Assembly (NCBI GenBank): GCA_017465155.1
Contig: JAFTWV010000095.1
Location: 1 to 35,878, forward strand
Source of the DNA: Clostridia bacterium
GTDB taxonomy: Bacteria > Bacillota > Clostridia > Christensenellales > Aristaeellaceae
Length of the DNA: 35,878 nt
Direction of reading: 5' to 3'
Of the stretch, positions 1-9,005 are shown piece by piece. The position numbers and the translations under genes were made by a program. Positions within the stretch are counted from its first letter, which is position 1; every line of letters begins with the position of its first letter. The notes under the pieces are model-generated. The model did not search any database. It was not told where the DNA came from and saw only the letters and a list, made by a program, of their open reading frames with translations.

Positions 1-3000
1 GCCGCCGACCGCATCCGGGCAACCATCAATTCCCTCCGACTCCTGCCGACGCCCTTCGGACTTCCCTGCAAAAGCTATCGGATTTCCACCATGACCGTTG
101 CGGATCCCGAAGTTCATGCAGCAAGCTGCGGAATCCTTCTGTCAACGCTGATGACCTGCGCACAGGCATTGCGTACATGGCTTCCTGAATGTCCCCCGCG
201 ACATCATGAGCTTCCTGCTGATATTGACGCCATCGCGAACAGCTTCGATCTGCAGCGTTTGTATGACCAGGATGCACAGCTGTTCTTCCGCGGTCTTGAT
301 TCTGACGGGCAGGGTATTGGGCATGCAGTATTCTTTGCTGATGAACAACTGATGCTGTCCCTGACGGCATGCGCACGCAAGGCGGTTCCTTCGGTACATA
401 TGCAGCGTCTCTCAACAACATATGTCCGTTCCGGAAACGGTGCACTGCCCATCTCTCTTTGCGGAGACGCTGCGGCATATCTGCTGCCGGGGCTGTTTGT
501 CCCCATTGATCCGGAAGCCGCAGAAGCGTATATCAACCTGCAGCAGCTTCACGGTATGAATGGTCTTTTCGGACAAAGCAGAAGCGCCTTTTGGAGCTTC
601 ACGCCCAACATGCGCTATCGGCAATCGGCATTCGGGATGCCGGAACTGGCAGTAACGCTCATACAACAGCAACCTGTGTACGCCCCCTATGCTGCGGCGC
701 TCTGCCTGCCCTTTGCCCCCAATGCCGCCGCGCGATGTCTGACACATATGCGCGAGCAGGGGCTGCTGGGGCCAATGGGCTATTGCGACGCCACCGATCT
801 TTCCGCCCGGGGCAGCCACGGTGAACCAGTACCAACGCGAATTGGACTTTACGACACATTTCATCAGGGGCTGCTACTGTGCTCGGCAGCACATGTACTT
901 GCTGATGCTCCGGTGCAGCGATACTTTTGCGCCATTCCGGATGTGGCGGCGTCGCTTCCTCTGCTGCACCGTGATGCTGCGCACCGAGTGTTCCTTCCTC
1001 CCGGTATGCGCCCGCCCCAGGCACCTTCTGCGGAACCCTCAGCATTCTCCCGTGAAGCATGCTCTGATGATGCACACCTGATCGGCGCTGAAAACGCCCA
1101 CATTCTTCTTGATTCGCAGGGCTGCGGCTACGCTGCCTGCAACGGCATAAGGCTGACGCGTTTTTCCAGGCATGCAGAACAGCTGGACGGTATTCAATTC
1201 TATCTTGCTGACGAAGGTCGCGTATATCGCTTGACGGATGCCTCACTTCCCGGAAGGACGCTGTTTCATGCCGGCAGGATATGCTTTGAACGTCGCTGCG
1301 GCAGCCTTCGTGCTGTTCTGACTGTTACGGTCGATCCCGCACGCCGGAAAATCCTGCACATGCTGGAAATTACCAATCTGTCCACTGCAGACCGCATCAT
1401 CGAAGCTGCTGACTGTCTTCTGCCCGACATGCAGGCTGCTCCAGGAACCATGGAAACAGCAAGACCCGATCCGATGCTGCTGACGCTTCGCTGCCGAGCC
1501 ACAGGATACAAGCTGTATCACACACTAACCACCTCGAGCGTGCCCGTGCTTCTGTCCGTCTGCACAGATGAAGCAGCATTTCTTGGACGCGGACGTACCC
1601 TTCACGCCCCCGCCTCTCTTGAGGAGCCGATGCACACGATCTTGTCTGCCTCCACCGAACCATGTCTATCCTTCAGAGCACAGTTTTCCCTTGGCGGCCG
1701 CGGTCAGCTGACGATGATCTTCACAACCGGTCTTTCTGATATGCCCGCTCCTGCACTTCATGAGCTTCCAGGACTGTTTCTCCTTGCTGACATGCAGGCA
1801 CAGTCGATCGTGCAGACTATTTCGTTGACTGCTGACCAGGAGCTGGCAGCTTCTCTGATGACTGCTGCGCTGGCTTGGAGAGGACGGCTTCATCAAGCAC
1901 TTTCTTCGCCTCTTGCATACGGAACGGAACAGCTGCATGGGCTTGGCATCCCAGACGATGCTCCGCTGATCCTCCTGACCCTTAACACCCGGCAGGGGCT
2001 GCAGTTGATGCGCGATGTGCTTGCTGCAGGAGCGTGGTTTTCTTTCAAAGGCCTTCAAACGACTGTGTGTATCGTTTGTAATGATACGGTTTTCAACGAG
2101 GCCGATGCAATCCTCACTGCATCGCCCCCTCATAGAAGCAGCACAGAGCAAATCCACCTGCTTCATGATTTGTCTGATGACCGTCTTGCAGTACTGGCAG
2201 CATACGCGCGTCTTTCTCTGCACGAAGAAGACGGCCCGCTCCTTCAGCAGCTCCGTACAATGCAGCAGTCCTCCGCCCCGCCAGTCCCCATGGTACAGAA
2301 GCCTGTTCCAGCTGCTATGCCAAAGTACGACCTCATGTTTCCCAGCGGCTGCAGCGGATTCGATCCTGAAACCAATGACTGCCTGATATGCCTTGCGCCC
2401 GGTCAGACTACGCCGTCCTCATGGCAGAATGTGCACATCAGCGCACTTCACTGCGAAACGGTTGACGAAAGCGGTTTCCTTTCTCCATTTCGGGAGCATG
2501 TCCAGCTTCTGCAGGAATCGTCGATCCTGATTGATCCTTTCGGTACGGCGCTTCCTCGGGTCATCCGGATGGGACCAGGATACACGGAGTGGCGCTGCTT
2601 CAGCGATTCGCTCGACATTTCACTGACAGCCTCCTGCCTGCCGAAGCATCCGGCCGGTCTTCGTGTACTTCGCATCAAAAACGCCGCTGAACGGGCTGTT
2701 TCGCTGGTCGTCCGCGTCGCTATATCGCTCTCAGATGATCCGCTTTCCTGCATGACGCTGCTTCCGGGGATGGTTATGAACACTTCACCGGAGATGACCG
2801 GGAGCCTGTGTCTATCGGGCCTTTGCGGCAGCTGGGATTCCGGGCGCTGCTGCCTGATCACGCCCCCGTCAAACCAGCCATTCATCCTGCCCGCCGATAC
2901 AGGCCCCATGGCACTGCTGACATGCACCATGAACCTGCCCGCTCAGAGCAGCTCGGAGGCAGCTTGGATGACCGGCTCTCTGCAGCATGCCGATCAGGCA

Positions 3001-4230
3001 GAAATGATCCTCCAGGCGGTTCGTACCAAGGGCACATCCCGAATGCTTCGCAGCATTCAGGCAAGCTGGGCCCAACGTCTTTCCATCCTGACTGTTTCTA
3101 CGCCGGAGGACACCCTTGACCTGTTGATCAACCGAATCCTGCCCATGCAGTATCAAACCGCAAAAGCACCCATCCCGGATGTTGTGCCGGCACTGGCTCT
3201 CACTTCGCCGCAGGCTGCCCGCTCTTGTCTGCTGCTCTGCGCAAACCAGTGCAGTACGGAGGCAGAATGGCTGATGCTGATCCTTTCAGCAGTGCAATAC
3301 ATCCGCATCACCGGCGATAAAAGTATTCTCAAGTACCGCCTCACGGGAACGGAACATGCTCTGGCACAGGCCTGCATCGACGCACTTCAGGCAATTCCGC
3401 TTGATTCGCATCGCCTGCCCAAGGGCGATCATTGCGCGCCAAGATGCTTCATGACAGCTGCTGCAGCACAGTCATTGCATGAAGTAACGGGCAGCACATC
3501 CCTGCAGGAGCTTTCCCGCACACTGCTGAATGCAGCTGACACATACCTCTGGGCAGACGAGCATTACGGAGTGGGCGATGTTACCCTGGCTGCACAAAGC
3601 TGGGCTGCCCTTGCATATGGTACAACCACACGTACGCGTCAATCCGTCCGTACCGCATGGGCTGCTCTTTACGATCAACGGCATGGTCTGATCCGGCAGT
3701 TTGAGCCCGACGATGCTTTGCCGCCGCTCCCCGGAACGCCAGGGAACGGAGGACAGAATACACGTCAGGCGGTCTGGTTTATGTCGGCGCTGCTCCACCT
3801 GCAGCACCACGACTGGGCCTGGGAGCTGCTCCGGGCGCTGAACCCCATCCATCATACGGACGATCCTCTGAGAACGGAAGAGTATTGCGGAGCACCTTTC
3901 CTCCTGTCCGGCGGAATGCAGGCTTCTCCTGCAAATGCAGGGCGTGCGGTATCCAGCGGCGGTACTGCAGCTGCCGGTGCGCTGTACGCCGCCGTTTGGG
4001 AGAGCATGCTCGGCCTTATCAGACGCGGTGAGACAGTCACGCTTTGCCCCCATGTTCCGCCGGATTGGGACGCATTTTCCATAACGCTCCAGCACGGATC
4101 GTCCACATGGCATTTCAGTCTGGAACGCAGCCTGCAGTCCATAACCGTAGACGGAGAACCTCAGCAAGGACGTACCATTCCCCTGACTGACGACGGAAAA
4201 GTGCATCAGGTGCGTGCGCCGATTGCATGA
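1..4230 (+). CDS. Cyclic beta-1,2-glucan synthase-like protein (NdvB/GH94 family), 5'-partial
   Basis: The frame is open from base 1 (an internal ATG lies at 91) to the TGA at 4228-4230, so this is the C-terminal ~1409 residues of a larger protein. Numbering from the ATG at 91, residues ~50-330 resemble the glycoamylase-like domain of NdvB (the DSEARLxSF-type block appears as ADEQLMLSL near 104; 'APYAAALCLPFAP' follows). Residues ~330-640 and ~750-1010 resemble GH94 N-terminal beta-sandwich segments ('NAHILLDSQGCGYAACNGIRLTRF'-type block, 'LEITNLS'). The C-terminus (~1030-1370) follows the GH94 (alpha/alpha)6 barrel and C-terminal lid ('ESMLGLIRRGETVTLCPHVP'). In known NdvB proteins this half builds or trims cyclic beta-1,2-glucan on a membrane glycosyltransferase. 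Here the barrel is shortened: the FGFRDQLQD and QHWWH blocks are missing, and the GDWND signature is reduced to GDHC (G1112-D1113). The family assignment is firm; activity is doubtful. Confidence 0.8.
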   Translation, partial: AADRIRATINSLRLLPTPFGLPCKSYRISTMTVADPEVHAASCGILLSTLMTCAQALRTWLPECPPRHHELPADIDAIANSFDLQRLYDQDAQLFFRGLDSDGQGIGHAVFFADEQLMLSLTACARKAVPSVHMQRLSTTYVRSGNGALPISLCGDAAAYLLPGLFVPIDPEAAEAYINLQQLHGMNGLFGQSRSAFWSFTPNMRYRQSAFGMPELAVTLIQQQPVYAPYAAALCLPFAPNAAARCLTHMREQGLLGPMGYCDATDLSARGSHGEPVPTRIGLYDTFHQGLLLCSAAHVLADAPVQRYFCAIPDVAASLPLLHRDAAHRVFLPPGMRPPQAPSAEPSAFSREACSDDAHLIGAENAHILLDSQGCGYAACNGIRLTRFSRHAEQLDGIQFYLADEGRVYRLTDASLPGRTLFHAGRICFERRCGSLRAVLTVTVDPARRKILHMLEITNLSTADRIIEAADCLLPDMQAAPGTMETARPDPMLLTLRCRATGYKLYHTLTTSSVPVLLSVCTDEAAFLGRGRTLHAPASLEEPMHTILSASTEPCLSFRAQFSLGGRGQLTMIFTTGLSDMPAPALHELPGLFLLADMQAQSIVQTISLTADQELAASLMTAALAWRGRLHQALSSPLAYGTEQLHGLGIPDDAPLILLTLNTRQGLQLMRDVLAAGAWFSFKGLQTTVCIVCNDTVFNEADAILTASPPHRSSTEQIHLLHDLSDDRLAVLAAYARLSLHEEDGPLLQQLRTMQQSSAPPVPMVQKPVPAAMPKYDLMFPSGCSGFDPETNDCLICLAPGQTTPSSWQNVHISALHCETVDESGFLSPFREHVQLLQESSILIDPFGTALPRVIRMGPGYTEWRCFSDSLDISLTASCLPKHPAGLRVLRIKNAAERAVSLVVRVAISLSDDPLSCMTLLPGMVMNTSPEMTGSLCLSGLCGSWDSGRCCLITPPSNQPFILPADTGPMALLTCTMNLPAQSSSEAAWMTGSLQHADQAEMILQAVRTKGTSRMLRSIQASWAQRLSILTVSTPEDTLDLLINRILPMQYQTAKAPIPDVVPALALTSPQAARSCLLLCANQCSTEAEWLMLILSAVQYIRITGDKSILKYRLTGTEHALAQACIDALQAIPLDSHRLPKGDHCAPRCFMTAAAAQSLHEVTGSTSLQELSRTLLNAADTYLWADEHYGVGDVTLAAQSWAALAYGTTTRTRQSVRTAWAALYDQRHGLIRQFEPDDALPPLPGTPGNGGQNTRQAVWFMSALLHLQHHDWAWELLRALNPIHHTDDPLRTEEYCGAPFLLSGGMQASPANAGRAVSSGGTAAAGALYAAVWESMLGLIRRGETVTLCPHVPPDWDAFSITLQHGSSTWHFSLERSLQSITVDGEPQQGRTIPLTDDGKVHQVRAPIA

Positions 4231-4273
4231 AAAAGCGGCTTCCCTGCAGTTTGCAGTGAAGCCGTTTGCTTTT
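4231..4273. terminator. Bidirectional rho-independent terminator
   Basis: Inverted repeat CGGCTTC (4236-4242) / GAAGCCG (4258-4264) is flanked by an A run at 4231-4234 and TTTGCTTTT on the right. It sits between the convergent glucan synthase-like gene and the TM2 gene and can serve both. Confidence 0.8.
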
Positions 4274-4673
4274 ACCACAGGATGGGATAGCCCTCTCCAT
4301 CCACAGGGTTACCAATGGCAATGTCAATGATGTCATAGATCCAGCCAATGTAAAACAGGCCGTGTGTTGCCAGATGCAGCAAGCCCATCCCCGGCTTGCC
4401 CTGATAGAACTTATGCACGCCATAGCGGCCCAGAAAAATGCACAGTAGCAGAAGCGTCAGACGGTTCCTTTCGCTCTTGTGGCGAGTATGATGCTCCACA
4501 TAGATATGCTTCGCGCGGGTATGAGACGCATCAGACTCGCTGTAATGCTGATGTACATCCACATGGACGACGGGGCGCTCAACGCGAGCTCCATGCTGGA
4601 TGGAAGGCTCGCCGCAATAGCGGCATTCCTTTTCCTGTTCGTGAAGATTGGCGCCGCAGCAGGTACAATTCAT
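4272..4673 (-). CDS. Zinc-ribbon plus TM2 domain membrane protein
   Basis: The product is 133 aa. The N-terminus has a CxxC...CxxC zinc-ribbon-like motif (C3/C6 and C17/C20). A His-rich polar linker follows (~30-68). The C-terminus is a typical TM2 domain: helix 1 around 'LTLLLLCIFLG', the loop 'GVHKFYQGKPGMGLLHL', and helix 2 'LFYIGWIYDIIDIAIG'. TM2 proteins are small two-helix membrane proteins; the bacterial ones have no settled function. The start is supported by AGGAG at 4682-4686, 8 nt upstream. The gene is monocistronic: it ends in the terminator shared with the convergent glucan synthase-like gene and has its own promoter. The family assignment is secure and the role unknown. Confidence 0.88.
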   Translation of the reverse strand: MNCTCCGANLHEQEKECRYCGEPSIQHGARVERPVVHVDVHQHYSESDASHTRAKHIYVEHHTRHKSERNRLTLLLLCIFLGRYGVHKFYQGKPGMGLLHLATHGLFYIGWIYDIIDIAIGNPVDGEGYPILW

Positions 4674-4687
4674 ATAATCAACTCCTC

Positions 4688-4723
4688 GGATATCATGATA
4701 TCCAAAAGGACGCTGTCTTTCAA
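4688..4723 (-). promoter_or_regulatory. Promoter of the TM2 gene with a perfect palindrome over the -10
   Basis: On the minus strand, TTGAAA (4718-4723), a 17-nt spacer and TATCAT (4695-4700) form a sigma-A-type promoter. The perfect 16-bp palindrome GGATATCATGATATCC (4688-4703) covers the -10 and lies just before the ribosome binding site, the position of a repressor operator. The operator role is inference. Confidence 0.6.
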
Positions 4724-4751
4724 GTGAATTTGATTAGAATGTCATGAGCGC

Positions 4752-4798
4752 TTGCTGAAATGTCACTTTCCCGGTATAATGATTGCCGGAGGTGGAGG
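4752..4798 (+). promoter_or_regulatory. Promoter and RBS of the pseudouridine synthase gene
   Basis: TTGCTG (4752-4757), a 17-nt spacer and TATAAT (4775-4780) match sigma-A consensus. GGAGG at 4788-4792, 8 nt before the ATG at 4801, sets the start. The untranslated leader would be only about 14 nt. Confidence 0.75.
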
Positions 4799-4800
4799 AC

Positions 4801-5673
4801 ATGGAGCATCAGATTTCTGCACAGGAGGCAGGGCGGAAGTTGAGGGATATTCTGCGTCAGGTAATGGGCGTCAGCTACGGCGCAATGAAAAGCGCAAAAT
4901 GGGACGGACGAATCACCCTCGACGGCATTCCGGCGCCGGTAGACACAATCGTCCGCGAGGGGCAGACGGTCTGCATGCACTGGAAGGAGCATACCCCTGC
5001 ATATGCATTGAAGCCTTTCCCGCTGTCCTTGAAGATCCCCTTCGAAGATGAGTACCTGTATGTCATCGATAAGCCTGCGCCTCTGGCAAGCCAGTCAAGC
5101 GCCAATCACCCCGACGATGCGCTGGAAAACGCCCTTTTTGCGTACCTCAGGTGTCCGCCGGACTTTGTATACAGGCCTGTCAACAGACTTGACAAGGGCA
5201 CCAGCGGACTGATGGTCGTCGCAAAGACGCCTCACAGCCAGCACAGGCTGCAATCATTGCTGCACACAGTCGACTTTGGCAGGGTATATCTGGCCGTGGT
5301 AGAAGGACATCTGCCGGCACCATGCGGGACAATCAACGCACCCATCGGCAAAGAGGACGCCGCCAGTATCCGCCGCATCATCACGGAAACAGGAAAGCCG
5401 TCCATCACGCATTACGAAGTGCTGAGAACCACACATGACCGCTCCCTTGTCAGGCTTCAACTGGAAACGGGGCGAACCCATCAAATTCGCGTGCACATGG
5501 CACACATGGGCTGCCCCGTTTGCGGAGATTTCCTCTATGGTACGGAGCTGCCGGAGCTTCCTGGCCGCTTCGCACTTCATTCACATGAGCTGTATTTGAC
5601 CCATCCACTGACTGGTAAGAGGCTGCATATTACGTCTTCCCTGCCGCAGCAGCTTCTTGCGCTGCTTGACTGA
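4801..5673 (+). CDS. RluA/RluD-family RNA pseudouridine synthase
   Basis: The product is 290 aa. It isomerises uridines to pseudouridine in rRNA or tRNA. The N-terminal ~60 residues look like an S4-type RNA-binding fold (SAQEAGRKLRDIL...). The catalytic domain carries the RluA motif NRLDKGTSGLMVVAKT with the catalytic aspartate at D131; family members more often read HRLD, so the histidine is Asn128 here. The later blocks 'LETGRTHQIRVHMAHMGCPVCGD' and 'ALHSHEL' are characteristic. The ATG at 4801 is preferred over an upstream TTG at 4783 because GGAGG is 8 nt upstream and the promoter -10 lies at 4775-4780. The 3' end overlaps the convergent pyruvyl transferase gene by 44 nt. The exact target site cannot be told. 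Confidence 0.92.
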   Translation: MEHQISAQEAGRKLRDILRQVMGVSYGAMKSAKWDGRITLDGIPAPVDTIVREGQTVCMHWKEHTPAYALKPFPLSLKIPFEDEYLYVIDKPAPLASQSSANHPDDALENALFAYLRCPPDFVYRPVNRLDKGTSGLMVVAKTPHSQHRLQSLLHTVDFGRVYLAVVEGHLPAPCGTINAPIGKEDAASIRRIITETGKPSITHYEVLRTTHDRSLVRLQLETGRTHQIRVHMAHMGCPVCGDFLYGTELPELPGRFALHSHELYLTHPLTGKRLHITSSLPQQLLALLD

Positions 5674-6718
5674 CAGCTCCTTTCAGCCAGCTGCGGCCTT
5701 GTGCTGCAAGCTCGCCAAGACGGGCATTGACCTGCGTCCATTCAGGTGCTTCAAGGCTTTCAACACCCAGGTTTCGCAGCAGCTGATCAATGCGGCTGTT
5801 CTTGCTCTCCGGGTCTTCCTCCCGGTAGCGGCGAAGGATGGTGCAGGACCGGTTCAGGATCGCCGAGAAGCTTGCGCCGTGAAAGCTGTCTGTGACGACA
5901 TGTGCTGCGCCGTTCAGCAGGGCCAGCCACCGCTCAGGCGGCACATCCTCCTCCAACGTGTACCCGGATTGCCGCGCACCCTCTGTCCGTGGAATGACGC
6001 GCACCGCCAGTCCTTCCCGGCTGGCGACGGCTCCCACATGCCGCCAATAATCCGGATGATCGCCAATAAAGTAGCAAAGAAGATACTTCTCCTGCGGGAG
6101 GCGAATATCCATGATGCACTGCCAGCGTTCTTTAGGCAGAAGGATAACCGGATCCGGCAGGACATCAGGTGCCCTTCCCGTCATCCTGCTGATGAGCGCA
6201 GCACCTTCCTGTTCCCGTACAGAAACAGCATTGAAACGCTTCACAAGCCGTGCCATACGCTTCTGTTTGCGGAGGGAAGGCAGCTCCTTCACGCCGAGGG
6301 ACGGCGCATAAGCAACCTTGGGCCCTGACGCAAAATCAAGGAAGTATGCAGGATTCAGCCAAACCGGCGACCATATCTGATCCGAACCGCAGACAAGCAC
6401 ATCATATCTGTCAGCCTGCCGAATCAGCGCCTTGTGATCATGGCAGGGCATGCTGGTCGCGATATACCTGCTGCGGAAGCCGTCGAAGCCGCCGTGCATC
6501 TTCCCCGCTGCGCTTCGTTTGCGCATGCCTTCCAGAATGAGTCTGGGGGAATTGCCGCTCATGAGCAGGTTCCGGATCTTCTCCTGCCTGGAGGGCGCAT
6601 AGTCGATGTGCTCCGTCTCGTATCCGAGATCTGTCAGTACCTGTTGGAGGGCCCATGCCTGCAGGATGGAGCCATAATTATCGTTGTGCAGAAACGTCAT
6701 CACGCCGATTCGCTTCAT
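5630..6718 (-). CDS. Polysaccharide pyruvyl transferase family protein
   Basis: The product is 362 aa. It opens with the family signature 'MKRIGVMTFLHNDNYGSILQ' and contains 'VLVCGSDQIWSP', 'YAPSLGV' and 'DSFHGASFSAIL', all typical of the WcaK/CsaB family (PF04230). Known members add ketal pyruvate to cell-wall or exopolysaccharide sugars using phosphoenolpyruvate; many clostridial relatives with this N-terminus are uncharacterised and occur in glycan-synthesis loci. No polysaccharide operon surrounds this copy. It has its own promoter (TTGACG-17-TATAAT), interleaved with that of topB. Its last 44 nt overlap the 3' end of the convergent pseudouridine synthase gene. The family is clear; the sugar acceptor is unknown. 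Confidence 0.88.
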   Translation of the reverse strand: MKRIGVMTFLHNDNYGSILQAWALQQVLTDLGYETEHIDYAPSRQEKIRNLLMSGNSPRLILEGMRKRSAAGKMHGGFDGFRSRYIATSMPCHDHKALIRQADRYDVLVCGSDQIWSPVWLNPAYFLDFASGPKVAYAPSLGVKELPSLRKQKRMARLVKRFNAVSVREQEGAALISRMTGRAPDVLPDPVILLPKERWQCIMDIRLPQEKYLLCYFIGDHPDYWRHVGAVASREGLAVRVIPRTEGARQSGYTLEEDVPPERWLALLNGAAHVVTDSFHGASFSAILNRSCTILRRYREEDPESKNSRIDQLLRNLGVESLEAPEWTQVNARLGELAAQGRSWLKGAVSQAAQEAAAAGKT

Positions 6719-6739
6719 GGTCGATCACCTCATGCAAGC

Positions 6740-6780
6740 ATTATACCACGCTTGCGAACCGCCGTCAAACGTGGTACAAT
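6740..6780. promoter_or_regulatory. Interleaved divergent promoters (pyruvyl transferase - / topB +)
   Basis: Plus strand: TTGCGA (6752-6757), 17 nt, TACAAT (6775-6780), reading into topB. Minus strand: TTGACG (6763-6768), 17 nt, TATAAT (6740-6745), reading into the pyruvyl transferase gene. Each -35 falls inside the other promoter's spacer, so one polymerase should exclude the other. Confidence 0.7.
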
Positions 6781-6811
6781 AGGCAGCGCGATATGCAAAG
6801 GAGGAAGCCTG

Positions 6812-9001
6812 ATGGGACGCACTGTCGTCGTAGCCGAGAAGCCCAGCGTAGGGCGTGACATTGCCCGCGTATTGGGCTGCAGTCAGCGCGGTCAGGGCTG
6901 CCTGATGAATCAGGAATGGGTAGTCACATGGGCCGTAGGACATCTGGTGACCCTCGTAGAGCCGGACGAGCTGGACGAGCGTTACAAACGCTGGCAGTTT
7001 GATACGCTGCCGATCCTTCCTGAGGACATCCCACTGAAGGTCATCCGTGAATCCCGGGATCAATACAAGATCGTCAGCGAGCTCATCAACGCCGCTGATA
7101 CGGATAAGGTCATCTGCGCAACCGACGCGGGACGCGAGGGCGAGCTGATCTTCCGCTATATCTATACCAAAGCCAGGTGCCGCAAGCCCTTTGACCGGCT
7201 CTGGATCTCATCCATGACGGATGAAGCCATTCAGGAGGGCTTCCGCAGCATCCAGCCGGGTGCAAAGTATGACGGACTTTACCGCAGCGCCCAATGCCGC
7301 TCACAGGCAGACTGGCTGGTCGGCATGAATGCAAGCCGCGCCTTCACGCTGAAATACGACACGCTGCTTTCCGTAGGGCGTGTGCAGACTCCGACGCTGG
7401 CAATCCTTGTGAAGCGCCGCAGGGAAATTGAGGAATTCAAGCCAGAAGAGTTTGCCACTGTCACCGCTGATTTCGGCGATTACAAGGGTGTATGGTTCTC
7501 TGAGAAGCTTGAGCCTGACACGCACATCCCCCGAATCGATACGGCGAAGGACATCGCAGCAGAAGTCAAGGGCAAGACCGGTACCGTGCGCACCGCAGAA
7601 ACCGTACGCAAGAAGGATCCGCCGCCTCAGCTTTATGACCTGACAAGCCTGCAGAGGGATGCGAACCGTCTGCTTGGCTTCACGGCAGACAAAACGCTCA
7701 AGACCGCCCAAAGCCTCTACGAAACACGAAAGGCCATCACCTATCCGCGTACTGACAGCCGTTATCTGCCGCCGGATATGATTCCGCGCGTTGTGCAGAC
7801 GATGAAGCTGCTGCCCGATCCGTACCGCACGCTTGTCCCCGGAGCTCTGCCCGATGGGAAGCTCCCCGTCAGCAAGCGCACCATCGACGAAACGAAGGTC
7901 ACTGACCACCATGCCATCATTCCCACAGCACAGCGCGTGAATCCCGAAAGCTTCACAGAGGACGAGCGCCAGCTGTATGACATGATCACCCGGCGCATGC
8001 TGGCAGCCTTCTATCCATGGTGCGAATACGACGCAACAAAGGTGATCACCGAGGTTCCCGGAGAACAGGCCGCTCACCTGTTCCGCACAAACGGGCGGGT
8101 TGTGATCATCAACGGCTGGAGGGATATTGCGCCGCTTGGGAATCCCCCCAAGGCAAAGTCTGCCTCCCGGAAAAAGTCTGCCGAGGAGGAGGACGTTGCC
8201 CTGCCGCCCCTTAAGCCCGGAGACACACGCTCTGTCAAAAAGGCTGACGTAAAGGAAGACAAAACAAAGCCGCCTGCCCAGCACAATGATGCTTCTCTCC
8301 TGTCCGCCATGGAACATGCGGGCCGCGATATTGAGGACGAGGAGCTCGCCCGGCAGATGAAGGGGATGGGCATCGGCACTCCGGCCACACGCGCCAGCAT
8401 CATTGAACGGCTGATCAAGGTCGGATATGTCGTCCGTAAAGGCAAAAACCTGCTGGCCACAGACAAGGGCGTACAGCTCATCGCCATTATGCCGCAGGAA
8501 CTCGCTTCGCCTGAGATGACAGGTCGCTGGGAACTGGCGCTGGATCAGATCACGGACGGCAAACAGGATGCAGGAAAATTCATGGATTCCATCCGTAAGT
8601 TTTCAACTTTCCTGGTGAACTATGCCCGAACCAACCGCGCAAATGTGCAGTTTCCCGATGACGACCGCCGCAGAAAACGCCGGCAGACGCTGGTCGCCCG
8701 CGGTACACCGGTGGAGGGCTGCATCTGCCCTGTGTGCAAAACAGGCAGCGTGTTGGAAAACGAACGGAGCTTCTTCTGCTCCGGCAGTACGGGCGGCTGC
8801 AGATTCACGCTATGGAAGGACTGTCTGACCCGCGGCGGCGGCCCGGAGCTGACGGCGAAGCTTTTACAGCTGGTTTTGGCAAATCAGGTTGTCCGTGGCT
8901 CCACGGGCGTGATTACGATTGACGACCGACAAATTGCCTTCTTCCCCCACGGATCAGATGCGGCAACCTCCAGACGCGCCCTGATCTACGAAAAGAAATA
9001 A
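6812..9001 (+). CDS. topB: DNA topoisomerase III (type IA)
   Basis: The product is 729 aa. It relaxes and decatenates DNA by single-strand passage. The Toprim domain starts at once ('TVVVAEKPSVGRDIA') and includes the metal-binding DxD-type block 'CATDAGREGELIFR'. The 5Y-CAP domain contains 'SVGRVQTPTLAILVKR' and the catalytic tyrosine Y311 in 'ITYPRTDSRYLP'. A charged Lys/Glu/Pro insertion lies around residues 445-490. The C-terminus has a Cys-rich zinc-ribbon-like block 'CPVCKTGSVL...FFCSGSTGGCRF'. The start follows GGAGG in 'AAGGAGGAAGCCTG'; the frame is open upstream to 6434 but that part overlaps the divergent gene and precedes the promoter. The size and Tyr311 position match Firmicute TopB rather than TopA. 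Confidence 0.95.
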   Translation: MGRTVVVAEKPSVGRDIARVLGCSQRGQGCLMNQEWVVTWAVGHLVTLVEPDELDERYKRWQFDTLPILPEDIPLKVIRESRDQYKIVSELINAADTDKVICATDAGREGELIFRYIYTKARCRKPFDRLWISSMTDEAIQEGFRSIQPGAKYDGLYRSAQCRSQADWLVGMNASRAFTLKYDTLLSVGRVQTPTLAILVKRRREIEEFKPEEFATVTADFGDYKGVWFSEKLEPDTHIPRIDTAKDIAAEVKGKTGTVRTAETVRKKDPPPQLYDLTSLQRDANRLLGFTADKTLKTAQSLYETRKAITYPRTDSRYLPPDMIPRVVQTMKLLPDPYRTLVPGALPDGKLPVSKRTIDETKVTDHHAIIPTAQRVNPESFTEDERQLYDMITRRMLAAFYPWCEYDATKVITEVPGEQAAHLFRTNGRVVIINGWRDIAPLGNPPKAKSASRKKSAEEEDVALPPLKPGDTRSVKKADVKEDKTKPPAQHNDASLLSAMEHAGRDIEDEELARQMKGMGIGTPATRASIIERLIKVGYVVRKGKNLLATDKGVQLIAIMPQELASPEMTGRWELALDQITDGKQDAGKFMDSIRKFSTFLVNYARTNRANVQFPDDDRRRKRRQTLVARGTPVEGCICPVCKTGSVLENERSFFCSGSTGGCRFTLWKDCLTRGGGPELTAKLLQLVLANQVVRGSTGVITIDDRQIAFFPHGSDAATSRRALIYEKK

Positions 9002-9005
9002 CTCC

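Noticed and set aside
4783-4800. TTG at 4783 as the start of the pseudouridine synthase
   Set aside because: It would lie at or before the transcription start implied by TATAAT at 4775-4780; ATG 4801 has a proper GGAGG.
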